A program made the translations under genes and the position numbers. 42,364 bases of DNA, taken from positions 1 to 42,364 of the forward strand of contig QZJS01000073.1 in NCBI GenBank assembly GCA_003597945.1. The letters are read 5' to 3'. Below are positions 1 through 7,189 of this stretch, in pieces. The notes beneath the pieces were generated by a model. The model was not told the DNA's origin and did not search any database. It saw nothing but the letters and a program-made list of their open reading frames with translations. Origin of the DNA: Desulfobacteraceae bacterium (lineage in GTDB: Bacteria > Desulfobacterota > Desulfobacteria > Desulfobacterales > Desulfosalsimonadaceae). Position 1 is the stretch's first letter; every line of letters starts with the position of its first letter.

Positions 1-19
1 AAGTTCAAGATCAAGGCTT

Positions 20-76
20 GCGCAATATCGAAGAATGCAGCGTACTTAGCGTACGTGAAATTCTGAGAGATTGCGC
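20..76. repeat. Imperfect inverted repeat (REP/MITE-like hairpin) upstream of asnB-type gene
   Basis: Nested arms are visible: 20-29 pairs with 67-76 (GCGCAATATC against GAGATTGCGC, 9 of 10), 33-36 pairs with 60-63, and CGTAC at 41-45 pairs with GTACG at 51-55 around a 5-base loop. The flanking text (CAATATC near 23 and GATATTG near 86) offers an alternative pairing. It ends about 50 bp before the first gene and has no terminator-like T tract. It has the look of a dispersed intergenic repeat, which is an inference; a transcribed leader hairpin is the alternative. Confidence 0.45.
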
Positions 77-130
77 GTAACGCAGATATTGGACTTTTTC
101 CAAGGCCGTCAAAACTGAAGGCTGAACCAA

Positions 131-2113
131 ATGTGTGGCTTAACCGGCATATTTAATATCAATGGCTCCGGGAAAATTTCGCTGAATACGCTCAGCCAAA
201 TGACCACGGTTTTACGCCATCGGGGCCACGATGAGTCCGGTATTTATATTGATGATCATATAGGCCTGGGGCACGCGCGGCTGTCAATTATTGACTTGAA
301 CAGTGGGGCACAACCTATCCATAATGAAGACAAGACATTATGGATCGTATTTAATGGTGAGGTATTTAATTATCAGGAGCTAAGAAAAACGCTCAAAGAT
401 GATGGACATCAATTTTATACCACCACGGATACGGAAGTCGTTTTACATTTATATGAAAGACACGGGGTGAATTGCCTGCAATTATTAAACGGGCAATTTG
501 CTTTTGCCATATGGAATTCCACTAAAAAGCAGTTGTTTCTTGCTCGCGACAGAATGGGGATCTGCCCGCTTCATTACACGAGGCAGAATGGATGCCTCTA
601 TTTTGCCTCGGAAATAAAATCCCTTTTCATGGAAAAGGCCGTCAAACGGGAAGTAAACCCCATTGCGCTGGATCAGATATTTACGTTTTGGGCGCCACTT
701 CCAGGCATTACCTTTTTCAAGCATATCCATGAGCTGGAGCCCGGCCAGTTTCTGCAAATTGATCAAGATAACATGAAGTTGCAGAAATACTGGCACTTCC
801 CGATTCATCCGCGCGCTGAACTTATCGACCATGACCCCGAAGAGCTGACCGAAGAACTGACGCAGTTGCTGTCGGACGCCGTGAGAATTCGCTTAATCGC
901 CGATGTTACCGTGGGATCATATTTAAGCGGCGGACTGGACTCATCCGGAATAACGGCGATGATCGCCAAACAATTTAATCATGATGTCCAGTCATTCGGC
1001 ATTCGATTCGAGGAATCCGATTTTGATGAAAGCGTCTATCAGAAACAGCTTTCGTCGTTTCTAAACGTTAATCATAAAGAACTTTCAATCGCAAATAGTG
1101 ATATTGCCACCCATTTTTCCGAAATGTTATGGCATTCTGAAAAACCGGTGTTAAGAACCGCCCCGGTTCCCCTTTTTTTATTATCAAAGTATGTTTCGCA
1201 AAACGGATTAAAAGTCATCCTGACCGGTGAAGGCGCGGATGAAATTTTCGGCGGATATAATATCTTTAAAGAAGCGCTGATCCGCAAATTCTGGGCGCGA
1301 AATCCGCAAGATCCCAAACGTGCGGACCTGATCACCCGAATTTATCCGAATATCTTCAAAAATCCATTATTGAAAAACTCCCTGATCAAATTTTTTTCCC
1401 AGGGATTAAACAAAGCGGATGACCCATTGTTTTCCCATCTTATCCGATGGAACAATACCAAACGAATTAAAACTTTTTTTTCCGATGACATGAAAAACGA
1501 AATCGGAGACTATGACGGTATCGAAGAAATACGGCGGCTGATGCCGGATCATTTTGATGCGAGCAGCAGTCTTGCTAAAGCACAGTACCTGGAAAGCATT
1601 ATTTTTTTAAGCAATTATCTCCTCTCTTCCCAGGGAGACCGGGTTGCAATGGCAAACGGGGTGGAAACCCGGCCGCCTTTTCTGGATCATCGCGTCATTG
1701 AATTCATGGCGCGGGTCCCTTCCGTATGGAAGATGTTGGGCCTGAATGAAAAATATATATTAAAAAAAGTATTTAAGGACATTTTACCGAAAAATATCAT
1801 CGAGCGCCCGAAGAATCCTTACCGGGCGCCCATCCAGCAAAGCCTTTTAAATAAAAATAATTCCGAATTTATAAAAACCATGCTCGGGGAAATGGAAATT
1901 CAAAAAACCGGATATTTCAACGCAGCAAAAGTTAACTCGCTTGTGAATAAGTTATATACCCAAAAACATGTAAATGAGGTTGATGGTATGGCGCTTGCCG
2001 GTATATTATCAACCCAGATCATTGATTCCCAATATCTTAACGATTTTTCCTTAACACCAGGCGCCTCGTTGGAGCCGGATGTTGTGATCGATAATCGATC
2101 AGTCCGATCCTGA
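131..2113 (+). CDS. Asparagine synthase-type glutamine amidotransferase
   Basis: A 660-residue protein of the AsnB family. After removal of Met1 the chain begins with Cys2 (MCGLTGIFN), the nucleophile of the class II glutaminase domain (about residues 1-210), which releases ammonia from glutamine. The C-terminal synthetase domain (about 240-580) carries the ATP-pyrophosphatase signature SGGLDSS near residue 265. The family amidates carboxylates through an acyl-adenylate. In exosortase and capsule loci such enzymes are usually thought to amidate a sugar or peptide substituent rather than make free asparagine, and the location here supports that by inference. The next gene begins 35 bp downstream and is likely co-transcribed. 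Length is somewhat above the roughly 600-630 usual for the family. The family is clear; the substrate is unknown. Confidence 0.93.
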   Translation: MCGLTGIFNINGSGKISLNTLSQMTTVLRHRGHDESGIYIDDHIGLGHARLSIIDLNSGAQPIHNEDKTLWIVFNGEVFNYQELRKTLKDDGHQFYTTTDTEVVLHLYERHGVNCLQLLNGQFAFAIWNSTKKQLFLARDRMGICPLHYTRQNGCLYFASEIKSLFMEKAVKREVNPIALDQIFTFWAPLPGITFFKHIHELEPGQFLQIDQDNMKLQKYWHFPIHPRAELIDHDPEELTEELTQLLSDAVRIRLIADVTVGSYLSGGLDSSGITAMIAKQFNHDVQSFGIRFEESDFDESVYQKQLSSFLNVNHKELSIANSDIATHFSEMLWHSEKPVLRTAPVPLFLLSKYVSQNGLKVILTGEGADEIFGGYNIFKEALIRKFWARNPQDPKRADLITRIYPNIFKNPLLKNSLIKFFSQGLNKADDPLFSHLIRWNNTKRIKTFFSDDMKNEIGDYDGIEEIRRLMPDHFDASSSLAKAQYLESIIFLSNYLLSSQGDRVAMANGVETRPPFLDHRVIEFMARVPSVWKMLGLNEKYILKKVFKDILPKNIIERPKNPYRAPIQQSLLNKNNSEFIKTMLGEMEIQKTGYFNAAKVNSLVNKLYTQKHVNEVDGMALAGILSTQIIDSQYLNDFSLTPGASLEPDVVIDNRSVRS

Positions 2114-2148
2114 CGGTTATTCAGGCGGAAATTGACAAGGATAAATTT

Positions 2149-3150
2149 ATGGAAAAAAATGTCCAAAGCCGAAAAGATTTTCTGGATCTTGATTGCGAGG
2201 CGGAAACAAACCGGATTAAGCATGAAATCCAGCATATCATATCCAAAAAATTAAAAAAACGAGGCGTTGTGGTGGGCTTGTCAGGCGGGATTGACAGCAG
2301 CGTAACCGTTGCTCTCTGCCGGCAGGCAATCGGAAATGAACGCGTATTGGCATTGCTTATGCCGGAAGTCCATTCATCCGATGATACCCTTGACTTGAGC
2401 AGGATGGTGGCCGATCATTTTGGCGTGGAATTTATCTATGAGGAGATTACCGGGATTTTAGAAGCATTCGGATTCTATAAAAGGTATAATGCAGCCGTTC
2501 AATCCATCATTCCTGAATATGGAAAAGACTGGAAGTCGAAAATCGTCACTTCCAATATCATTGACGGCAGGGGATTTACCTTTTTTACCGTTGTCGCAAA
2601 ATCGCCGGAAGGCAATGAGGTAAAAAAAAGACTGGATGTTAAATCCTATCTCTCGGTTGTGGCGGCGACTAATTTTAAGCAGAGGGTCCGCAAGACGCTT
2701 GAGTATTACCACGCGGACAGATTGAATTACGCTGTTGCCGGAACACCGAACCGCCTGGAATACGATCAGGGTTTTTTTGTTAAAAATGGCGATGGCGCGG
2801 CTGATTTTAAGCCGATCGCCCATTTGTATAAATCTCAGGTTTATAAACTGGCCAAATATTTAGGTGTTCCGGATGAAATCATTCAACGGCCGCCGACAAC
2901 CGACACCTATTCCCTTTCTCAGGATCAGGATGAGTTTTATTTCGCTCTTCCTTATCAAAAAATGGATCTTTGTCTTTACGGGAAAAATAATCACATTCCC
3001 GCGGAAACCATTGCCTCGCTTACCGGCTTAACAAGCGAACAAGTCAACAGCGTCTATAAAGACATCGACCAGAAACGGTCAACGACTAAATATTTGCATC
3101 TACCGCCGGTGCTGGTTGAAAAAGTTCCTGAAATCTCCTATCCTCTATAA
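2149..3150 (+). CDS. NadE-like ammonia-dependent NAD+ synthase / amide synthase
   Basis: A 333-residue ATP-pyrophosphatase of the NAD synthase family. The P-loop SGGIDSS lies near residue 45, and the family blocks around AGTPNRLEY and DGAADFKPIAHLYKSQVY are readable further on. There is no glutaminase or nitrilase domain, so it would need free ammonia or a partner. NAD synthases convert nicotinate adenine dinucleotide to NAD using ATP and ammonia. Compared with housekeeping NadE (about 270 residues) it is longer in the middle, around residues 115-170. The start has AAGGAT 9 bp upstream. It sits 35 bp behind an asparagine synthase-type gene, and this pairing suggests a dedicated amide-forming role in polysaccharide decoration, although ordinary NAD synthesis cannot be excluded. 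Confidence 0.85.
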   Translation: MEKNVQSRKDFLDLDCEAETNRIKHEIQHIISKKLKKRGVVVGLSGGIDSSVTVALCRQAIGNERVLALLMPEVHSSDDTLDLSRMVADHFGVEFIYEEITGILEAFGFYKRYNAAVQSIIPEYGKDWKSKIVTSNIIDGRGFTFFTVVAKSPEGNEVKKRLDVKSYLSVVAATNFKQRVRKTLEYYHADRLNYAVAGTPNRLEYDQGFFVKNGDGAADFKPIAHLYKSQVYKLAKYLGVPDEIIQRPPTTDTYSLSQDQDEFYFALPYQKMDLCLYGKNNHIPAETIASLTGLTSEQVNSVYKDIDQKRSTTKYLHLPPVLVEKVPEISYPL

Positions 3151-3152
3151 AC

Positions 3153-3181
3153 TTGACAATCTATCTTGTATTTGTAATAAT
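3153..3181 (+). promoter_or_regulatory. Putative sigma-70 promoter
   Basis: TTGACA at 3153-3158, a 17-base spacer, then AATAAT at 3176-3181 (one mismatch to TATAAT). It starts 2 bp after the previous stop codon and lies 67 bp before the start of the receiver/ATPase gene, so it would separate that gene and the GAF activator from the amidotransferase pair. Confidence 0.5.
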
Positions 3182-3247
3182 TTAACATCACTTGTTGCCC
3201 GGCGTAAATCCCTCTAAATTAATTTTCCAAATAAAATCTATTTTAAA

Positions 3248-5065
3248 ATGGATAACATACTCATCCTTAGCAAAGACGCTGATCACGCGGAAACCCTGAA
3301 AGCCGGGTTGGAGAAAACGCGCCATTTTGGCGTGACCATCGCGAACCAGGGGAAAGAGGCGATGGTTTTTTTCGATAAAATAAAAATCTCGGTGCTTGTG
3401 ACCGATATCCGCCTCAAGGACATGGATGTTCTCGATCTTCTATCCTATATGACCCAAAAGCATTCCAGCACCCCCTGCATCGTCATGACAGACCACGGTA
3501 AGCCATGGTTTAAAGAGAAAATGGCTCAGCAATCCTTACTCTATCATATTGAAAAACCATTTAAAATCAGCTCATTGTTGTCGGCAATCTTTGTGGGGCT
3601 CACCCTGCGCGACGAGGGTAAAAATCTTAAGGGGATGACCATGGCCAGCCTACTTCCCTTAATCGAGATTTTACAAAAAACCTGCCGCATGGAAGCAAAG
3701 GCCGAAAACCAGAAAAAAGGATACCTCTATTTTAATGAAGGGGTGCTTATCGACGCCCATTTCAATGAGTTAAGAGGAGAGTCTGCTGCACGGGAAATTG
3801 CCGGGTGGGAAGGCATTGCAATAAAGTTCACGGAATTGCCGGAAAGACGAACCCGGACACGCGTCAAAACCCATCTGATGGATATGGCCGAGGCATGCTG
3901 GGATAAAAACGAGGTTATTGATCCGGCGGATGACGCTCCCCCATTGTGCGATGAAGTTGAAACGGAAAACAACGCTTCTACCGCCGCCGGGGAGACCGTT
4001 TCGGCCATCGCGGATGACCCGCCCGATGACGTCGAAATATTATCCGATGATATTCAGGTGGAAAACAGCACGCCTGTTGCTCCCCATGAAACCGTCCCGG
4101 CCGCCGCGGATGACCCTTCCGATGATGTCATCCTGCTATCCACCGAAATCGAAATGGAGCATAATGTTCCGGCCTATCCGGCCTATAATGAATATGATCC
4201 GGTCGGGCGACCTAATATGGGAATGGAGATGTATTTAGAATATTATCAGCTTATTCGGAAGCCTTTTCAGATCAACACGGATCCCGCCTTTCTCTGGTTC
4301 GGCGAAAAGCAAAAAGAAGCGCTTGCCACACTCAAATACGGCATTCAGGAAAACAAGGGCTTTTTGTTGTTAACCGGCGATGTCGGCGTCGGGAAAACAA
4401 CAATCATCAAATCCTTTCTGCAAGGGCTGGATAAGAATGATCTGGCTGTTGTGGTTTACACCCCTGTTTTGGATAGCCTGGATTTTTTTAATTATGTGGC
4501 GCGGTTATTCGGACTGCCCGGTGATTTTACAACAAAGGGGGCGTTTCTTGATGCGTTTAGTGAGTTTTTGCTCAAATCACACTATCAGGGGAAACGGGTG
4601 TTGCTGATCATTGATGAATGTCAGTTGCTCAGCCCCTCGCTTCTGGCGGAAATCAAGCTTTTTTTAAATTTTGAAAAAAATGGAAGCACCCTGATCAATA
4701 TTTGTTTTGTCGGCCAGCTTGAATTCAATGATATTCTTCTTAATCCCGAAAACAGGGGAATCCGGCAACGAATCGCGGTAAATTATTGCATTCCGCCGCT
4801 GTCATTGAATGAAACCGAACACTATATTGAATATCGTTTGGCGGTGGCCGGAACCGACAAGAAAATTTTTAAACCAAACGCGATTCGTGAAATTTTCCGC
4901 TTCTCAAAGGGATATCCGCGCTTGATCAACATCATTGCCGACCGGGCGCTGCTTACCGGGTATGTTAATTCTGTCAGGCAGATCAAAAAAAGCATTATCA
5001 GGGAATGCGTATCTGAACTCGATATTTCACCGGCAGGTAAATCCGGCTTGCTGAAAAAAAAGTAA
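3248..5065 (+). CDS. Receiver-DUF4388-ExeA-type ATPase fusion (exosortase-locus ATPase)
   Basis: A 605-residue three-part protein. Residues 1-115 resemble a response-regulator receiver domain, with the acceptor Asp in VLVTDIRL and the conserved Lys in EKPF. Residues about 127-215 match the DUF4388/PATAN pattern (GYLYFNEGVLIDAHF). A linker at about 220-315 is acidic and Ala/Pro-rich and contains two imperfect copies of a unit ending DDP.DDV. Residues about 325-590 are an AAA ATPase of the ExeA / PEP-CTERM-locus secretion ATPase type, with Walker A GDVGVGKTT near 378-386 and Walker B LLIIDECQ. The stand-alone ATPase usually has about 270-350 residues; the fused sensor half is unusual. It probably couples a phosphorylation signal to polysaccharide assembly or secretion. 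No clear ribosome binding site precedes the ATG. The sigma-54 activator gene follows 18 bp downstream. Confidence 0.88.
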   Translation: MDNILILSKDADHAETLKAGLEKTRHFGVTIANQGKEAMVFFDKIKISVLVTDIRLKDMDVLDLLSYMTQKHSSTPCIVMTDHGKPWFKEKMAQQSLLYHIEKPFKISSLLSAIFVGLTLRDEGKNLKGMTMASLLPLIEILQKTCRMEAKAENQKKGYLYFNEGVLIDAHFNELRGESAAREIAGWEGIAIKFTELPERRTRTRVKTHLMDMAEACWDKNEVIDPADDAPPLCDEVETENNASTAAGETVSAIADDPPDDVEILSDDIQVENSTPVAPHETVPAAADDPSDDVILLSTEIEMEHNVPAYPAYNEYDPVGRPNMGMEMYLEYYQLIRKPFQINTDPAFLWFGEKQKEALATLKYGIQENKGFLLLTGDVGVGKTTIIKSFLQGLDKNDLAVVVYTPVLDSLDFFNYVARLFGLPGDFTTKGAFLDAFSEFLLKSHYQGKRVLLIIDECQLLSPSLLAEIKLFLNFEKNGSTLINICFVGQLEFNDILLNPENRGIRQRIAVNYCIPPLSLNETEHYIEYRLAVAGTDKKIFKPNAIREIFRFSKGYPRLINIIADRALLTGYVNSVRQIKKSIIRECVSELDISPAGKSGLLKKK

Positions 5066-5083
5066 TGACGCAGGATCAGGGGT

Positions 5084-6589
5084 ATGACATCGTTGAAGCC
5101 GAGCGTTGATCTTTCCATCGACCATTTAAAGAACATCACCACGTGGATTTCCAATATCTATGATCTCAACCAGTTGCTTGAGCTGATATTGGAAACCGGT
5201 ACGCGCATCATGCGGGCCAAGGCCAGCTCGCTCCTTCTGCTGGACCAGAAAACCAAAAAACTCTATTTCAAGGTGGCCACCGGAACCAAAAAAGATGAAG
5301 TAAAAAATTTTGCCGTAAAGCTCGGCCAGGGGATCGCCGGACATGTCGCCGAAACCGGACAGCCGCTGTTAATCGAAGATGTCTCACGCGATAAGCGTTG
5401 GTATCGCGGCATCAGCGACCAGATCGGGTTTAAAACCCGTTCGATTCTGTGCGTTCCCATGAAAGTCGAAGATAACGTCATCGGCGTGATCGAATTTATC
5501 AATAAATCGGACGGGGAGTCTTTTCAGCAAAATGAATTGGAATTATTGACCGTTTTTGCCGATCTGGCGGCCCTTGCCATCCTGAATGCCCGGAAATTTC
5601 AGTTTGCCGAACGCGACAATACCGTTTTGAAACAAGACCTTGACCTGAAGCATCAAATCATCGGCAACAGTAAAGTGATCAAGCAGGTGATTGCCGATGC
5701 CATGAAAGTCGCCGATTCAACGGCCAGCACGCTGATACTCGGGGAAAGCGGGACAGGAAAAGAGCTTCTTGCCCGCCTGATTCATGCGGCCAGTTCCCGT
5801 AAGAATCGGCATATGGTCGCCATAAACTGTTCGGCCATGACCGAATCGTTGCTTGAATCCGAGCTTTTCGGCCATGAGAAAGGCGCGTTCACCGGCGCCG
5901 GCGAACAGAAAATCGGAAAGCTGGAACTCGCCGATGAGAGTACGCTTTTCCTGGATGAAATCGGTGAAATGAGCCAGGGCATGCAGGCCAAACTGCTCCG
6001 GGCCCTCCAGGACGGCGTCTTTTACCGGGTGGGTGGAAATATGCCCATCGCGGTTGATATTCGGATAATCGCCGCCACCAACCGGGATGTGGCCGAACAG
6101 GTCCGAACCGGCAAATTCAGGGAAGACCTGTATTATCGGCTGAATGTTGTTGAACTTCGCATGCCGCCCTTAAGGGACCACAAGGAAGACATCCCGCTGC
6201 TGGCGCGCTATTTCGCGGATCTGTTTAAAACGGAAAAGGCGAGTTGTCCCATCGAAGTCCCCGAGGCCACCCTTGAAAAAATGATGACGTATGACTGGCC
6301 CGGCAACATCCGGGAGCTGCGAAACGCCATTGAACGGGCGGTTGTGATGGGAAACGGCCGGCAGGTCCTTCCGGAAGACCTCTCCTTTATCATATTGGAT
6401 TGCGTCCCGCCCCAGATCAGTTTTGGAAAGACGCTTAAAGAGGCGTTAGAAGATTTTAAAAGACAATTCATCGAGGTCAACCTGAAAAACACCATGGGAA
6501 ACCAAACCAGGGCGGCCCAGATCATGGGCATCCAGCGCACCTATCTTTCCCGCCTGATAACGCAATACGGAATAACCAAAACCCCCTGA
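5084..6589 (+). CDS. GAF-domain sigma-54-dependent transcriptional activator
   Basis: A 501-residue enhancer-binding protein. An N-terminal GAF domain (about 20-165) is followed by an AAA+ sigma-54 interaction domain (about 190-420) with Walker A GESGTGKE near 220 and an intact GAFTGA loop near 267, then a Fis-type helix-turn-helix at the C terminus (TRAAQIMGIQRTYLSRL). It should bind upstream activator sites and use ATP to open sigma-54 promoters. There is no receiver domain, so control is expected through a small-molecule ligand of the GAF domain or through the preceding receiver-containing gene, 18 bp upstream. The nearest consensus sigma-54 promoter starts at 6942, making this the obvious candidate activator by position. 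AGGA sits 8 bp before the chosen ATG. Confidence 0.95.
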   Translation: MTSLKPSVDLSIDHLKNITTWISNIYDLNQLLELILETGTRIMRAKASSLLLLDQKTKKLYFKVATGTKKDEVKNFAVKLGQGIAGHVAETGQPLLIEDVSRDKRWYRGISDQIGFKTRSILCVPMKVEDNVIGVIEFINKSDGESFQQNELELLTVFADLAALAILNARKFQFAERDNTVLKQDLDLKHQIIGNSKVIKQVIADAMKVADSTASTLILGESGTGKELLARLIHAASSRKNRHMVAINCSAMTESLLESELFGHEKGAFTGAGEQKIGKLELADESTLFLDEIGEMSQGMQAKLLRALQDGVFYRVGGNMPIAVDIRIIAATNRDVAEQVRTGKFREDLYYRLNVVELRMPPLRDHKEDIPLLARYFADLFKTEKASCPIEVPEATLEKMMTYDWPGNIRELRNAIERAVVMGNGRQVLPEDLSFIILDCVPPQISFGKTLKEALEDFKRQFIEVNLKNTMGNQTRAAQIMGIQRTYLSRLITQYGITKTP

Positions 6590-6941
6590 AAAGCCGGCAC
6601 TTATCTAAGCTTCCGCTAACCCGGGCTCCCCTGTAACACATTCCTTTATTCGGGCTCGGATGCTCCGCATAGCCCGCATAGTGCGGACGTGCCATAAATC
6701 TCACCCATAGCGAATCCTTTATTTCATCTGAATCGTCGAAATGTTATACTTAAGTATACAGTTTGTTCACGGAAATATACCATTAAAAGAATTTCGCGCG
6801 GTGAAATTCTTATGGATCAGTTGATTGCGAAATTTTTTAAAAATTTATTTATTTCATAACCAATTGATCAAAAAACAAATTTTAAATGCTTTACGGGTGA
6901 AAAAATTTTTCAGGGGCCATTCAGGCTGGTTGTGAATAAAT
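6590..6941 (+). promoter_or_regulatory. Upstream activating region of the sigma-54 promoter
   Basis: No gene is visible. Two symmetric elements could be activator sites: a perfect 14-bp palindrome TATACTTAAGTATA at 6745-6758, and GAATTTC-N7-GAAATTC at 6789-6809. An IHF-like sequence on the minus strand (GATCAATTGGTTA, 6869-6857) lies between them and the promoter, about 75 bp upstream of the -24 box, where IHF often bends DNA at sigma-54 promoters. The 6820-6900 stretch is strongly AT-rich. Functions are inferred from symmetry and position only. Confidence 0.4.
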
Positions 6942-6957
6942 TGGCACAAGGCTTGCA
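6942..6957 (+). promoter_or_regulatory. Sigma-54 (-24/-12) promoter
   Basis: TGGCAC at 6942-6947, a 5-base spacer, and TTGCA at 6953-6957 give an exact match to the core TGGCAC-N5-TTGCA consensus, preceded by T as preferred. Transcription would begin near 6968, about 60 bp before the riboswitch. A sigma-54 activator gene ends 350 bp upstream on the same strand. Exact spacing and sequence make this one of the safest regulatory calls in the window. Confidence 0.9.
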
Positions 6958-7029
6958 TTTCAAACAGTAAAAAGTGTTCGTCGACTTGGCAATTTAATAA
7001 TAAAACAGAAGAAATACCAGTGAGTTAAA

Positions 7030-7122
7030 CGCTTGATAAAGGCAAACTATCCGAAAGGGTAGCACGCAAAGGTACCGGCCCTGTCACTCAAGATCGAGAC
7101 AGGGCAGCGGGCTTGCCGGGCG
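7030..7122 (+). ncRNA. GEMM-I riboswitch (cyclic di-GMP class I family)
   Basis: The aptamer hallmarks occur in order. GGCAAAC is at 7041-7047, then a hairpin capped by a GAAA tetraloop (7053-7056; arms CTATCC and GGGTAG), then ACGCAAAG at 7064-7071. A second hairpin follows, with arms CCCTGTC (7079-7085) and GACAGGG (7098-7104), then CAGCGGGCTTGCCG at 7105-7118. The base corresponding to the ligand-specificity position just before GCAAAC is G, which in this family favours cyclic di-GMP over the cGAMP-selective variants. This alignment was done from memory, so selectivity is less certain than the class. It sits in the leader of the large secreted protein gene, downstream of a sigma-54 promoter. 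Confidence 0.85.
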
Positions 7123-7132
7123 GATTCAGCAT

Positions 7133-7181
7133 CTCCTTGAATGTTGTTTCCCGCGCGGTTGCGGAAAAAACATTTAAGGAG
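7133..7181 (+). promoter_or_regulatory. Shine-Dalgarno-sequestering helix (riboswitch expression platform)
   Basis: CTCCTTGAATG at 7133-7143 is complementary over 11 bases to CATTTAAGGAG at 7171-7181, with a single G-U wobble. The 3' arm contains the ribosome binding site AAGGAG (7176-7181), 8 bases before the ATG at 7190. The enclosed segment holds a small GC hairpin (CCGC 7151-7154 with GCGG 7161-7164) and no U tract, so translational rather than terminator control is the natural reading. The helix begins about 11 bases after the aptamer ends. Confidence 0.65.
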
Positions 7182-7189
7182 CCTGAAAA

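Noticed and set aside
6689..6694. GTGCCA, a reverse-strand TGGCAC element
   Set aside because: No TTGC lies at the right spacing on that strand and no gene follows it.
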